Notes: a model not told the origin generated them from the letters alone. A stretch of 64,000 nucleotides of DNA from Clostridium culturomicium (GCF_000821305.1 NZ_CCXK01000014.1:248001-312000); one strand, 5' to 3'. Shown: positions 41,712-51,309, numbered from the stretch's first letter. Numbers and translations are program-made.

Positions 41712-44700
41712 TTAGCTTCTTTCAATTCTAACCTTACTTCCACCTTTTCCTGCTTCTGCTGGAGATAGCATAAGCTTCACAGGAACTCTGTTTTTAATAG
41801 ATTCCACGTGGCTTATGATTCCAACCTTAAGCTTATCGTTATGAATTCTTTCTAAAGAAGACATAACTACTTCAAGCAGATTGTCATCAAGGGTTCCAAA
41901 GCCTTCATCAAGGAAGAATAACTCAAGTGGAGCTGTTCCCTTAAGCTGAATTTCTGCAGATAACGCTAAGGCAAGAGCCAATGATGTTAAGAAGGTTTCT
42001 CCTCCGGAAAGGGTTGATGCATCTCTTTCTGCTCCTCCGTTTTTATAATCACGAATTATGAACTTGCCATTTTCATCTGCTTCTAATCCATAATTACCAC
42101 TGCTTATTTCCTTAAGTCTCTTTGAGGCTTCAATAGAAACATACTTTAACCTTTCAGCTGCCACAAATTCAACAAATTTCTTTCCCTTAAATAACTTCTC
42201 TAAATCTGAAAGAAGGCTCAACTTATGCTCCAGCTTAGTCCTTTTCTCCATAAGCTCCTTAAGATGCTCTATTTTCTTTGAAATTAAACTAACTTCTTCT
42301 TCTAGCCTGATTCTCCCTTCATTAATTTCCTTAAGTCTAGCTTCCTTCACAGCTTTCTCCTGCTGAATATTGATCCAGACTTCTTCTTCAATATCTCTGC
42401 CTGCAATTTTCTTTAAAATACTCTCAATAGCTCCAGTTACCTTAGCAATAGCATTATTATGATTTTCAATTAACTCCTTTAATTTCTGAAGATTCGCCTT
42501 AGAAATCAAGTTCTCATTAACCTGCTGTGGAGTTTCAAAGCCTTCCTCTTGAAGGACTTTACTTAAAGCAGCCTTCTCTTCACTTAATCTTTTCTCTAAA
42601 TCCGTCAATTTACTTATAGCCTCTATTAAAGCTTCATTGCACTTTTTGAATTCTTCCTCTAACGCGATTTTCTCCTTATCACTTTTACTAAAGCCTTCTT
42701 CAATGGATTTTATGCTACTTAATACATCATTTAAAAGCTCCTGTAAATCTGCTGACTGCCCAACCTTAGCTTTAATAGTAGCTTCCTTTTCTTCTTTATT
42801 TTTCTCCTTAGCTGAAAGTGTAGACCTTTCCTTAACTAAAGCTTCTCTGACTTTAGTAAGATTACTATTTGCTTGTTCTTTCTCTTTAATAATTGTTTCT
42901 AATAATTCTCTATATCCCTTTAATTTATTTTCAAGGTTTTCACGCTTCTTTTCCTTTTTTTCTATTTCATCACTGGCTGCCTTAAAATCTTCAACCTTTA
43001 TTTCACCCTTAATAACCTTAATATCACTTTCAATAAGTTCAAGATTTTTAACATTTTTGTTTATAGTATTTTTTAATTCTTCTACATGCTTTTCATTTTG
43101 GAGAATTATAGACTTTGTTGTATTTATCTGACCTTCTAAAACTAACTTTTCCTCTGATAGCTTCTTTACTTCCTTTTCTAAGTCTTCTTTTTTACTATCA
43201 AAGTCAGCTATAGCCTTACTTAAGATATCAAATTGAGTTTCAAGTTCCTCTGGCTTATACTTTTTAAAATCTTCTCCTAAACCCTCGATTTCCTTACTCT
43301 TCTCTTCAACTCTCTCCTTTAAAGTTTTAAGGTTTGCTTCTCCACGGGCTATATCCACGTCTAAAGCTTTTAACTTTGACTCCTTTAAAACTAATTCACT
43401 TTCTAAGTCCTTAACATCAGCAACTTCTACAATTTCAATGTCCTCTAGATGGTGATCCTTTGAACCACAAACGGGGCATACTCCTCCCTCCTTCAAAGCT
43501 TCTCTTAAGGTATGGGCTATATTTTCTACCTGAAGTTTTGAAAGTGAGCTCTTAAGCTTAAGGATGAATCCTTCCAAATCAGATTTTTCTGTAGCGTTAC
43601 TGTTAAGTAACTCTTCAAATTTAGTTATAGAAACCTTATCAGCTTCAAGAATCTTCTTAGCTGCTTCATATCTAGTCCACTTATCCTTAACTTCCATTAA
43701 CAGCTTCTGAATAGCTACTAGATCTTCATTTTTACCTGGAACATTATTCGAAAGCTCCTTTAACTTTCTTTCTACTTCTATTAAAGCCTTTGACCTTTCC
43801 TCAAAGTTCACCTGTTGATTACCTAACTTCAACTTACTCTCATTTACTGCTGCTTCTATCTCTAAGCGCTTTGCCTTAGCTTCGTTAATTAATTCATTCA
43901 AGTCAGCACTCTTACCCTTTAATATAATACCTTGTTGAACCTTAGCCTTAAATGTACCTTCCACCTTTAAGTTTTCCACTTGAATTTCAGTATTACTTAT
44001 AAGCTCTGTGCCTTTTTCCATTCTCTCTTCAGCCTTTTTTATTGCATTTGTCGCATTCACATCTTCTTTTTCAAGGTTTCCTATAACTTCTAGTAAACTT
44101 TTTATTTCACTTTTTAAAATGTTTAGGGACCTTTCCTCCTCTAAGGCATCTTTTATTTTTTCTTCCTGAACCCTTAGCCTTGGAATCTGAACATCCTTTT
44201 TTTCCCTCCATAAATTCCACTTATTTTGAACTTCTTGAAGTTTAATCCTTAAGCTTTCACTTACTTCCTGAAGCTTTTCTTTTTCTATATTTGAAACCTT
44301 AATATTTTTCTCCGTACTCTCATAAGCCTCAACATATGGAAAAACCTTTACAGCAGCTTCGCCTAAATTAACCTTTTCTTTATAACCATTTATTTCTTCT
44401 GTTTTATCTTTAAGGTCAGCTTCCACTTTCTTATGAACCGAAAGCTCCTCTACTAAATTCCAAAGTTCCTGTGCTTCCCTGAAGTTTTTTTCTATAGTTT
44501 CAAACTCTTTATTTTCAACCTTCAAAATTTCTTTTACTTCCTTAAGCTCATCCTGCTTTAATTTTAATCCTTCTTCACTAATATCTTCAAAGCCTTTAAT
44601 CTCGCCTAAAAGCACACTATGCTCTGTTTTCTCTTTACTTATCCTACTTCCAAGCTTTCGAGCAAGCTCATCCCCATAACACTGAAGACTAAATAACCTT

Positions 44701-45206
44701 TCAAGCATTTCTCTTCGTGCCTTACCCTCAAGCTTTAAAAACTCACTGAACTTACCTTGAGGAAGTACTACTGTTCTAGTAAAATCCTCAAGACTTAAAC
44801 CGATAATTTCTCGGCAATTGTTAGTAACTTCTTTCACCTTATCTGCCAGCACCACTGGCTCACCACTAGTAACCTCCATAAGCTTACATTTATCTGATTG
44901 TGGATTTCCACTTTTCTTATCTCTCTTAAAGGAACGCTCCACTACATAAATCTTGGGATGAGCTCCCGAAATTTGAAACTTAAAGCTTAAAGCTAAAGAG
45001 TTACAGTTTGTATTTATATAATTACTGCTTTTTCTCGCTATATCTCCATAAAGGGCTAAAGTAATCCCATCAAGAACTGTTGATTTTCCACTGCCAGTTG
45101 GTCCAAAAATCCCAAATAACCCACACTCCGTAAGCTTTTCAAAATCTATGATCTGTTCTTCATTAAAACTGTTTAAACCTTTTATTTTTAATTCAATCGG
45201 CTTCAT
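41712..45206 (-). CDS. sbcC: Nuclease subunit SbcC (SMC-like ATPase)
   Basis: 1164 residues. N-terminal Walker A GIFGPTGSGKST (about 31-42), then two long coiled coils around a zinc-hook CPVCG (about 577-581), and a C-terminal ATPase half with signature LSGGETFLTSLALALALS and Walker B LFFLDEGFGTLD. With SbcD it forms the Mre11/Rad50-like complex that opens hairpins and processes DNA ends in recombination and repair. It begins 1 nt after the sbcD stop, with GAGGGGG inside the end of sbcD. Confidence 0.96.
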   Translation of the reverse strand: MKPIELKIKGLNSFNEEQIIDFEKLTECGLFGIFGPTGSGKSTVLDGITLALYGDIARKSSNYINTNCNSLALSFKFQISGAHPKIYVVERSFKRDKKSGNPQSDKCKLMEVTSGEPVVLADKVKEVTNNCREIIGLSLEDFTRTVVLPQGKFSEFLKLEGKARREMLERLFSLQCYGDELARKLGSRISKEKTEHSVLLGEIKGFEDISEEGLKLKQDELKEVKEILKVENKEFETIEKNFREAQELWNLVEELSVHKKVEADLKDKTEEINGYKEKVNLGEAAVKVFPYVEAYESTEKNIKVSNIEKEKLQEVSESLRIKLQEVQNKWNLWREKKDVQIPRLRVQEEKIKDALEEERSLNILKSEIKSLLEVIGNLEKEDVNATNAIKKAEERMEKGTELISNTEIQVENLKVEGTFKAKVQQGIILKGKSADLNELINEAKAKRLEIEAAVNESKLKLGNQQVNFEERSKALIEVERKLKELSNNVPGKNEDLVAIQKLLMEVKDKWTRYEAAKKILEADKVSITKFEELLNSNATEKSDLEGFILKLKSSLSKLQVENIAHTLREALKEGGVCPVCGSKDHHLEDIEIVEVADVKDLESELVLKESKLKALDVDIARGEANLKTLKERVEEKSKEIEGLGEDFKKYKPEELETQFDILSKAIADFDSKKEDLEKEVKKLSEEKLVLEGQINTTKSIILQNEKHVEELKNTINKNVKNLELIESDIKVIKGEIKVEDFKAASDEIEKKEKKRENLENKLKGYRELLETIIKEKEQANSNLTKVREALVKERSTLSAKEKNKEEKEATIKAKVGQSADLQELLNDVLSSIKSIEEGFSKSDKEKIALEEEFKKCNEALIEAISKLTDLEKRLSEEKAALSKVLQEEGFETPQQVNENLISKANLQKLKELIENHNNAIAKVTGAIESILKKIAGRDIEEEVWINIQQEKAVKEARLKEINEGRIRLEEEVSLISKKIEHLKELMEKRTKLEHKLSLLSDLEKLFKGKKFVEFVAAERLKYVSIEASKRLKEISSGNYGLEADENGKFIIRDYKNGGAERDASTLSGGETFLTSLALALALSAEIQLKGTAPLELFFLDEGFGTLDDNLLEVVMSSLERIHNDKLKVGIISHVESIKNRVPVKLMLSPAEAGKGGSKVRIERS

Positions 45207-45207
45207 C

Positions 45208-46419
45208 CTAGTTATCCCCCTCTTCTGAAAGAATAGACATAAGTAACTCTACCACCTCATCTTGAGCCTCAACGCCTCTTTCTTTTTTATAAAACTCCTT
45301 AAAAATCTCATGGAAGGGCTTATCTACAAGACTTGTTGCAGCCTCATCCTCTTCCTCTACCCCCTTAAGCTTTGGAAGAATTTCAAGGATATCCTTCTTT
45401 GCAGTTTTCATTTTCTTTATTTCCTCTTCCGTTATATATCTGTCAGTGGAAACCTCTAAATAAACCCAGCATTCTCTGTCTTTATTAATCTCACATCTTT
45501 CAATGGCATCCTCTATACTTTCGCATTTCCAAATTTCTATCGGCTTATATACCTTAAATTCAACTTCATTTATATTTGCTTCTTCGCCAGCTCTTACTTC
45601 AACTAAAAAGCACTTATTAGCAAAACTGATTTCTTTCTTATTGTAATGAAGTGGCGCACCTGAATATCTAGCTTTTTTATTTGTACCTGGCACAACCTGT
45701 GGTTTATGGACATGACCTAACGCTACATACTGCGCCTTCTCTGGGAAACAGCTTCCATTTACAATATAGCTTCCCCCAAGCTGAATACTTCTCTCTGAAC
45801 CACTTTCCTCACTTCCCATGGCAAATAGATGAGATACCACTAAATTTATAGTGTCCTCTCTATAGTTTTCTGCTAAATTAGAAAACAACTGATGAATCCT
45901 TTCACTATAAGACTTCAGTCTGTCTTCATCACTATCCATATCATTATAAAGAACCTCATTTAATCTTTTCTCACTAGGATATGGAACTGTTAAAACAACA
46001 GCTTTTTCTCCATTGATTTCAACTTCTATAAAGCCCTCTCCAGATTGAATAACTCTATGCTTCCCATACTCACCTGGCTGCACCACAGTCTTTGGTGTTC
46101 CTACCATAATAATTCCATGCTCCATGGCAAGAGGCCCTGCTGCCACAAGCCTCTCGGGATTATCGTGATTTCCCGCAATTACAAGAGTTAATCTCTCTCC
46201 TTCTTTAGATAATCTCTTTAAGGTATCATAGAACATCTTCTCTGCCCTCGCTGGTGGATTACTTGTGTCATACACATCCCCAGCGATAATTACCATATCA
46301 ACCTTATTTTTTTCTACTATATTTACAAAATCCTTTAAGAACTCCTCCTGCTCATCCATCCTACTCTGGCCCTCTAAGTTTTTTCCTAAATGCCAGTCTC
46401 CTGTATGTAGAATTCTCAT
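45208..46419 (-). CDS. sbcD: Nuclease subunit SbcD (Mre11-like)
   Basis: 403 residues. Metallophosphoesterase motifs: HTGDWHLGK (about 5-13), IAGDVYDTSNPP, AGNHDNPERL, VVSHLF and LGHVHKPQ, giving the two-metal nuclease site. The C-terminal ~110 residues form the capping and SbcC-binding region. First gene of the sbcDC operon, with a GGGGGATGAGG site. Confidence 0.96.
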   Translation of the reverse strand: MRILHTGDWHLGKNLEGQSRMDEQEEFLKDFVNIVEKNKVDMVIIAGDVYDTSNPPARAEKMFYDTLKRLSKEGERLTLVIAGNHDNPERLVAAGPLAMEHGIIMVGTPKTVVQPGEYGKHRVIQSGEGFIEVEINGEKAVVLTVPYPSEKRLNEVLYNDMDSDEDRLKSYSERIHQLFSNLAENYREDTINLVVSHLFAMGSEESGSERSIQLGGSYIVNGSCFPEKAQYVALGHVHKPQVVPGTNKKARYSGAPLHYNKKEISFANKCFLVEVRAGEEANINEVEFKVYKPIEIWKCESIEDAIERCEINKDRECWVYLEVSTDRYITEEEIKKMKTAKKDILEILPKLKGVEEEDEAATSLVDKPFHEIFKEFYKKERGVEAQDEVVELLMSILSEEGDN

Positions 46420-46576
46420 AATGCCTCATCCCCCTTAAATAAAATTATTAATTCTATATTCTACTTACTCCCTTTAATCTTATAAAAAGAAGTTTCTAAT
46501 TTTCACCTTGCAAATTAAAATATACTATAATTATAACCTATATTTCTTAGTAATTTATCATTGTAGATAATAAAAA

Positions 46577-46607
46577 AGGTAGTTAAAGCATATTGCTTTA
46601 ACTACCT
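46577..46607 (-). terminator. Terminator of the panF operon
   Basis: 14-bp stem AGGTAGTTAAAGCA and complement with a 3-nt loop, followed on the minus strand by TTTTTTATT. Confidence 0.92.
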
Positions 46608-46617
46608 GTAATAATTC

Positions 46618-48105
46618 TTACTTACCATAGAATAGTTCCAAAGTTTCCTCTGTAGGTTTCTTCCCTATATAGCTTCCTATAACAAAAGCAACTATTGATA
46701 CAAATAATGCAGGTACTATTGGCTGAAGTCCCCATGGTGCAAACTTTGTAACATACATTATTATAAATGATGCTACACCAAATACCATTGAAGAAATTGC
46801 ACCCGTAGCATTTGATTTCTTCCAATATAGTCCGAAAACTACTGGACAGAAGAATGCTGCTTCAAGTCCTCCAAAAGCAAATAAATTTATAAAGGTAAGT
46901 AATTCCGGTGGCTGAATAGCTAGGATAAAAACTATAATTCCAATTATAGCTGTTGATGCGAAGCTTATTCTTGAAACCTTTTTTTCAAAATCTTTATCGC
47001 CTTCCTCCACTTTACCTTTAACAATATAAGTTATATATATATCTTTAACTATTGTTGCTGAAGATAAAATAAGCATAGATGAAACTGTTGACATAACAGC
47101 CGCTAAAGGTGCTGCTAGGAATAATCCTGCCAATACCGGCGGCATTATACTAACTACTAAAGTTGGTATTACTATATCTGAGTTAGCAATTCCTGCTGGA
47201 AGCACCACTGCAGAAAACACTCCTGCCAAAAGCATTCCTACCATTAATATAAAAAATACTATAGTTCCATAAATCATGGCATTGTGCATGGATTTGCTAT
47301 CCTTAAAGCCCATAGCTCTAACTGTATTTTGAGGAAGTCCTAAGGTACCAACTCCAACAAGAACCCAGAAGGATAATATGTATCCTCTGCTAAAGTGGTC
47401 ACCATTCATCGGTGTTGCCCAGTTTGGATTAACCTGTGTTAAACTGGCTGCAACGGAATCCATTCCCCCTCCAGCCTTTACTATAAAGTAAAGGATAAGT
47501 CCAGTTCCAATTACCATAATTACTCCTTGAAGAGTATCAGTTAGGACAACGGCTTTAAAGCCCCCTATTGTAGTATAAAGAATAACTATAGTCCCAAATA
47601 AAACTAGTCCTGTTATATATGAATAGCCTGTTATAGTCTGAAACAGAACTGCTCCACCTATAAATTGAGCTACCATGGTTACAATGAAAAATACTACTAA
47701 TGCCACTGATGATAGAACTACCACTGTTGAAGATTCATATCTTCTTGATAAATAATCAGTTACCGTTATCGCATTAATCTTTCTTGAAATAATAGCCAAC
47801 TTTTTTCCTAAAATCCCTAGAGTAAGAAACGCCGTTGGTACTTGAGTTACTGCAACTATAACCCAGCTTAATCCAACAGAATAAGCAATTCCTGGACCTC
47901 CTATAAAGCTACTTGCACTAGTATAAGTAGCAATCAATGTCATGGCAAGAACAAAGCCTCCCATAGACCTTCCACCTATAAAATAATTATTGATAAATCC
48001 ATTTTTAGCATTTTGCTTAGCTGAACTTTTGCTCACCCAAACTCCTAAAAACAAGTTCAGTGCCAGGTACAGCACTATTGGTAGTATAATTAAAAATCTC
48101 TCCAT
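46618..48105 (-). CDS. panF: Sodium/pantothenate symporter PanF
   Basis: 495 residues with about 13 membrane helices of the sodium:solute symporter family. It has YFIGGRSMGGFVLAMTLIAT, a sodium-site-like region SASSFIGGPG, LYTTIGGFKAVVLTDTLQG, LGLPQNTVRAMGFKDSKSMH and AAPLAAVMSTVSSMLILSS. Length, motifs and the partner YhdT gene identify PanF rather than a proline carrier. It imports pantothenate with Na+. Its ATG has AAGGAG, 18 nt after yhdT. Confidence 0.9.
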   Translation of the reverse strand: MERFLIILPIVLYLALNLFLGVWVSKSSAKQNAKNGFINNYFIGGRSMGGFVLAMTLIATYTSASSFIGGPGIAYSVGLSWVIVAVTQVPTAFLTLGILGKKLAIISRKINAITVTDYLSRRYESSTVVVLSSVALVVFFIVTMVAQFIGGAVLFQTITGYSYITGLVLFGTIVILYTTIGGFKAVVLTDTLQGVIMVIGTGLILYFIVKAGGGMDSVAASLTQVNPNWATPMNGDHFSRGYILSFWVLVGVGTLGLPQNTVRAMGFKDSKSMHNAMIYGTIVFFILMVGMLLAGVFSAVVLPAGIANSDIVIPTLVVSIMPPVLAGLFLAAPLAAVMSTVSSMLILSSATIVKDIYITYIVKGKVEEGDKDFEKKVSRISFASTAIIGIIVFILAIQPPELLTFINLFAFGGLEAAFFCPVVFGLYWKKSNATGAISSMVFGVASFIIMYVTKFAPWGLQPIVPALFVSIVAFVIGSYIGKKPTEETLELFYGK

Positions 48106-48123
48106 AAATGTGCTCCTTCCACT

Positions 48124-48411
48124 TTACTCTTTCGTTTTAGTAATTTCTTCTTCACAATCCTCTAAGTCAACTTCCACAAAAAAACACTTAATTGTAAAAA
48201 TTACTGCTGTGATAAACAATATTGGTCCAACGATACTATTTAAAATAAACCATACTGGAAGTCCCATTATAAAGGTATAGGTTGATGGATCTTTATCACC
48301 CATTACAAAACCTGTAAAATACCACCATACAAAGTAAAGCAGATACAAAATAACTGAAATAATTACTTCCTTGTGAATCTGTTTATTTCTTTGTTTCTCT
48401 GTCAGCCTCAT
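48124..48411 (-). CDS. yhdT: YhdT family membrane protein, PanF partner
   Basis: 95 residues, two membrane helices (ISVILYLLYFVWWYFTGFVM and FILNSIVGPILFITAVIFTI) and an acidic C-terminus. Small DUF997/YhdT proteins are encoded next to panF in many bacteria and may help the symporter fold or function. First gene of the operon, with an AAGGAGGG site. Confidence 0.85.
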   Translation of the reverse strand: MRLTEKQRNKQIHKEVIISVILYLLYFVWWYFTGFVMGDKDPSTYTFIMGLPVWFILNSIVGPILFITAVIFTIKCFFVEVDLEDCEEEITKTKE

Positions 48412-48755
48412 ATTCTCACCCTCCTTATTAAGTTTTATTGTAATCCCCCTAGATTATAACTCTAGACAAAGTTATATTAACATTTCAGCTTTAAGTAAAC
48501 AATAATTTAAGTATAATTTACTGCTGACTTTCTTCAACTCTTTTAATATATTTAACTTCAACTTACCTTATTAAACTATATATTCCTCAAAATATCTATG
48601 CAGCCAGCAATGAATATATGCATAAATCCATGCATAACCACTTCATATTTATACATAAATATTATTTAAAATCGTTTTGATTCGTTGAAATTACAGCAAT
48701 TCAAACATAGATTTTATTGTTTTAAAAATTGTTTTAGAATTTTTATAAAAAACTA
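48412..48755. other. Divergent intergenic region with ATGCATAA direct repeats
   Basis: About 340 nt between yhdT (-) and the amino-acid-binding protein gene (+). Two ATGCATAA boxes (48618 and 48630, 12 bp apart) and a weaker TACATAAAT at about 48652 stand out as possible regulator sites. No RNA element recognised. Confidence 0.45.
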
Positions 48756-48785
48756 TTGCATATTTATTAACATCAGTTGTATAAT
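48756..48785 (+). promoter_or_regulatory. Promoter of the amino-acid ABC operon
   Basis: -35 TTGCAT (48756-48761), 18-nt spacer, perfect -10 TATAAT (48780-48785). The start codon lies 50 nt further on. Confidence 0.75.
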
Positions 48786-48835
48786 CATACACATGGAATG
48801 AATATTATTTTTTTACATATAAGGGGGAAATAACA

Positions 48836-49672
48836 ATGAAAAAAGGATTATTAAAAAAATTATTAGTATTTACACTTGTAGGTACAATGGCATTGCCATT
48901 AATGGCATGTGGAAATAATAAAGATGCCAATGGAAACAAAGACTTATTAGAAACAATTAAAGAAAAAGGTAAAATAACTATTGGAATGAGTGTTGATTAT
49001 GCTCCATACGAATTCTTTATTATGGAAGATGGCAAAAAGAAAATGGTTGGTATGGATGTCGATATGATGAACGAAATTGCGAAAGATTTAGGAGTTGAAG
49101 TTGAAGTTAAAGAAATGGAATTCAGCACCATATGTGATGCTGTTAGAACTGGTGTAGTTGACTTGGGAGTTTCAGGTTTATCTCCAGAACCAGATAGATT
49201 AGAAATTGTTGACTTCTCAGATATATATTTCAATGCTGAGCAAGGTATCTTAATCAACAAAAATAATACAAGCTCTATTAAAAGCCTCTCTGACTTAGAA
49301 GGTAAAAAAATAGGGGCTCAAAATGGTTCAATCCAAGCAAGTATTGCTCAAGGAGTTAAAGATGCAGATGTCAAGCTTCTTCCTGAAGTCCCAACTCTAA
49401 TTCAAGACCTGATTGCTGGTAATCTTGATGCAGTTATCGTTGAACTTCCTGTTGCAGATATCCAAGCTTCAATCCATGATAACTTAGCTGTTGCCACTGA
49501 AAAAATAGCTGATAACGCTGGTGGTGGTTCAGCAATTGCAGTTCCAAAGGGACAAGAAGCTCTTTTAGCAGAAGTTAATAAATCAATAAAAAGATTACTA
49601 GATGAAGGCAAATTAAGTGAGTTTTATAAAACTGCTGTAGAACTAAGCAAAAATGAAGTATCAGCAGAATAA
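48836..49672 (+). CDS. Polar amino-acid ABC transporter substrate-binding lipoprotein
   Basis: 278 residues. The signal KKGLLKKLLVFTLVGTMALPLMAC carries a lipobox cysteine (about 25). The mature part is a cluster-3 binding fold: KGKITIGMSVDYAPYEF, VGMDVDMMNEIAKDLG, DLGVSGLSPEPDRLE, IGAQNGSIQASIA and a C-terminal SIKRLLDEGKLSEFY. Specificity among polar amino acids or cystine cannot be assigned. The ATG has AGGGGGA. Confidence 0.92.
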   Translation: MKKGLLKKLLVFTLVGTMALPLMACGNNKDANGNKDLLETIKEKGKITIGMSVDYAPYEFFIMEDGKKKMVGMDVDMMNEIAKDLGVEVEVKEMEFSTICDAVRTGVVDLGVSGLSPEPDRLEIVDFSDIYFNAEQGILINKNNTSSIKSLSDLEGKKIGAQNGSIQASIAQGVKDADVKLLPEVPTLIQDLIAGNLDAVIVELPVADIQASIHDNLAVATEKIADNAGGGSAIAVPKGQEALLAEVNKSIKRLLDEGKLSEFYKTAVELSKNEVSAE

Positions 49673-49689
49673 TTTTTAAAAGTACTAAC

Positions 49690-49726
49690 CTCTACTTAAT
49701 CAACTCTATGATTTGATTAAGTAGAG
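49690..49726 (+). terminator. Intercistronic stem-loop after the binding-protein gene
   Basis: Perfect 14-bp stem CTCTACTTAATCAA and complement with a 9-nt loop, without a T tract. It lies 17 nt after the stop and is likely a partial terminator or 3'-end stabiliser. Confidence 0.7.
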
Positions 49727-49734
49727 CTTAAATG

Positions 49735-49817
49735 CGAATCTAAATCTTTGATTTAGTAATTTTAACTTACTCTGTAAGAGTACTCCTTCGAATGAAAAGA
49801 GAAGGAGCTTCATTAAA
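49735..49817 (-). repeat. Dispersed intergenic repeat, copy E (reverse orientation)
   Basis: On the minus strand it reads TTTAATGAAGCTCCTTCTC, TTCATTCGAAGGAGTACTC, TTACAGAGTAAGTT, ACTAAATCAAAGATTTAGAT, TCGCATT. It lies inside the amino-acid ABC operon between binding-protein and permease genes. Confidence 0.7.
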
Positions 49818-49851
49818 AATGGACTTTTAAATTTATCATCAAGGAGGAACT

Positions 49852-50532
49852 ATGAGTAATTTAAGTTTTAAATTTTTAGAAAAATATTATCCAGTCTTTA
49901 TAGAAGGTATTAAGTTTACCTTGCTTGTATCTCTACTAGCTGTTGTTTTTGGAGTTATCTTTGGAACTATACTTTGTTTCATGAAAAGATCTAAGTTAAG
50001 AGTCTTAAGAATTCCAATACCAAAAATTATTGCCTCTATTTATATTGAGTTTGTAAGAGGAACGCCTTTATTACTACAAATATTCATAGTTTACTTCGGA
50101 TTAAACACCTTTGGCTTTAAATTTTCTCCAATTACTGCCTGTGTAATTGCTCTGTCTCTAAACTCCGGAGCCTATGTTGCAGAAATCATAAGAAGTGGTA
50201 TAGATGCAGTGGCCAAGGGTCAATTAGAAGCTGCCAGAAGTCTAGGAATGACTCAAAGCAAGGCAATGCAATATATCATTCTTCCTCAAGCCATTAAAAA
50301 TATTTTACCTGCTATAGGTAATGAATTTGTTACTATAATAAAAGAATCTTCCATGGCATCTTCAATCGGTGTAGCAGAAATAACCTATGCCGGAAAGTTA
50401 GTTACTGGAGCAACTTATAGAAACTTCGAGCCTTTAATAGTAGCTGCGGTATGTTACTTTATACTAACCTTCACTCTTGGAAGACTTATGGCATACGTTG
50501 AAAGGAGATTTAAAGCAAGTGATTTACGTTAA
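49852..50532 (+). CDS. Polar amino-acid ABC transporter permease
   Basis: 226 residues, about five membrane helices (HisM/GlnP type). Landmarks: FIEGIKFTLLVSLLAVVFG, YIEFVRGTPLLLQIFIVYFG, LNSGAYVAEIIRSGIDAVA and the EAA loop GQLEAARSLGMTQSKAMQYI, then LPAIGNEFVTIIKESSMAS. The ATG has AAGGAGG. It overlaps the ATPase gene start. Confidence 0.95.
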   Translation: MSNLSFKFLEKYYPVFIEGIKFTLLVSLLAVVFGVIFGTILCFMKRSKLRVLRIPIPKIIASIYIEFVRGTPLLLQIFIVYFGLNTFGFKFSPITACVIALSLNSGAYVAEIIRSGIDAVAKGQLEAARSLGMTQSKAMQYIILPQAIKNILPAIGNEFVTIIKESSMASSIGVAEITYAGKLVTGATYRNFEPLIVAAVCYFILTFTLGRLMAYVERRFKASDLR

Positions 50533-51241
50533 TAATTTAAACAAAAGCTTTGGAAATAATGAAGTTTTAAAAGGAATAAATCAACATATAAAAAAAGGTG
50601 AAGTTGTTGTTGTTATCGGTCCTTCTGGTTCTGGTAAATCAACCTTCCTACGTTGCTTAAACCTTCTTGAAGAGCCGACTAGTGGTGAAATTGTCTTTGA
50701 AGGTAGCAATATAACTGATAAAAACACTAATATAAATAAATTAAGAGAAAAAATGGGAATGGTTTTCCAACAGTTTAATCTATTCCCACATAAATCAGTA
50801 ATAGAGAATATCACTATTGCACCTATAAAAGTTAAGGGTGAAAAGAGTGAAGATGCTAAACAAAAAGCAATGTCACTTCTAAAAATGGTTGGTTTGACTA
50901 AAAAAGCTGATGCATATCCTGCTTCTCTTTCCGGTGGACAAAAGCAAAGAATAGCTATCGCAAGAGCTCTCGCCATGGAACCAGATGTTATGCTATTTGA
51001 CGAGCCAACTTCAGCTCTTGACCCTGAAATGGTTGGTGAAGTTCTAAATGTTATGAAGGACTTAGCTAAGGATGGAATGACCATGGTTGTTGTTACTCAC
51101 GAAATGGGCTTTGCTAAGGAAGTTGGAGATAGAATTCTCTTCATGGATGATGGAAACATCGTAGAACAAGGAACCCCTGAAGAAATCTTCAATAATCCTA
51201 AAAATCCAAGAACTATAGATTTTCTATCTAAAGTTTTATAG
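50519..51241 (+). CDS. Polar amino-acid ABC transporter ATP-binding protein
   Basis: 240 residues from a GTG at 50519, which has AAAGGAG 11 nt upstream and overlaps the permease end by 14 bp. A farther ATG lies deep inside the permease gene. Motifs: Walker A GPSGSGKST, MVFQQFNLFPH, signature LSGGQKQR, Walker B VMLFDEPTSALDPE, VVTHEMGFA. GlnQ/HisP subfamily. Confidence 0.95.
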   Translation: MIYVNNLNKSFGNNEVLKGINQHIKKGEVVVVIGPSGSGKSTFLRCLNLLEEPTSGEIVFEGSNITDKNTNINKLREKMGMVFQQFNLFPHKSVIENITIAPIKVKGEKSEDAKQKAMSLLKMVGLTKKADAYPASLSGGQKQRIAIARALAMEPDVMLFDEPTSALDPEMVGEVLNVMKDLAKDGMTMVVVTHEMGFAKEVGDRILFMDDGNIVEQGTPEEIFNNPKNPRTIDFLSKVL

Positions 51242-51274
51242 CATCAACCATTAAAATATCATAAAAATAAGAAG

Positions 51275-51309
51275 AAGACCTGACCCGCAAACATTACGGG
51301 TCAGGTCTT
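51275..51309 (+). terminator. Terminator of the amino-acid ABC operon
   Basis: 13-bp stem AAGACCTGACCCG and complement with a 9-nt loop, followed by TTGATTCATT. Confidence 0.85.

Noticed and set aside
42637..43131. Long plus-strand ORF inside sbcC
   Set aside because: Antisense shadow of the coiled-coil region. Low complexity, no ribosome site.
41712..46419. SbcCD as part of a defence island
   Set aside because: It is a standard two-gene repair operon with housekeeping neighbours.
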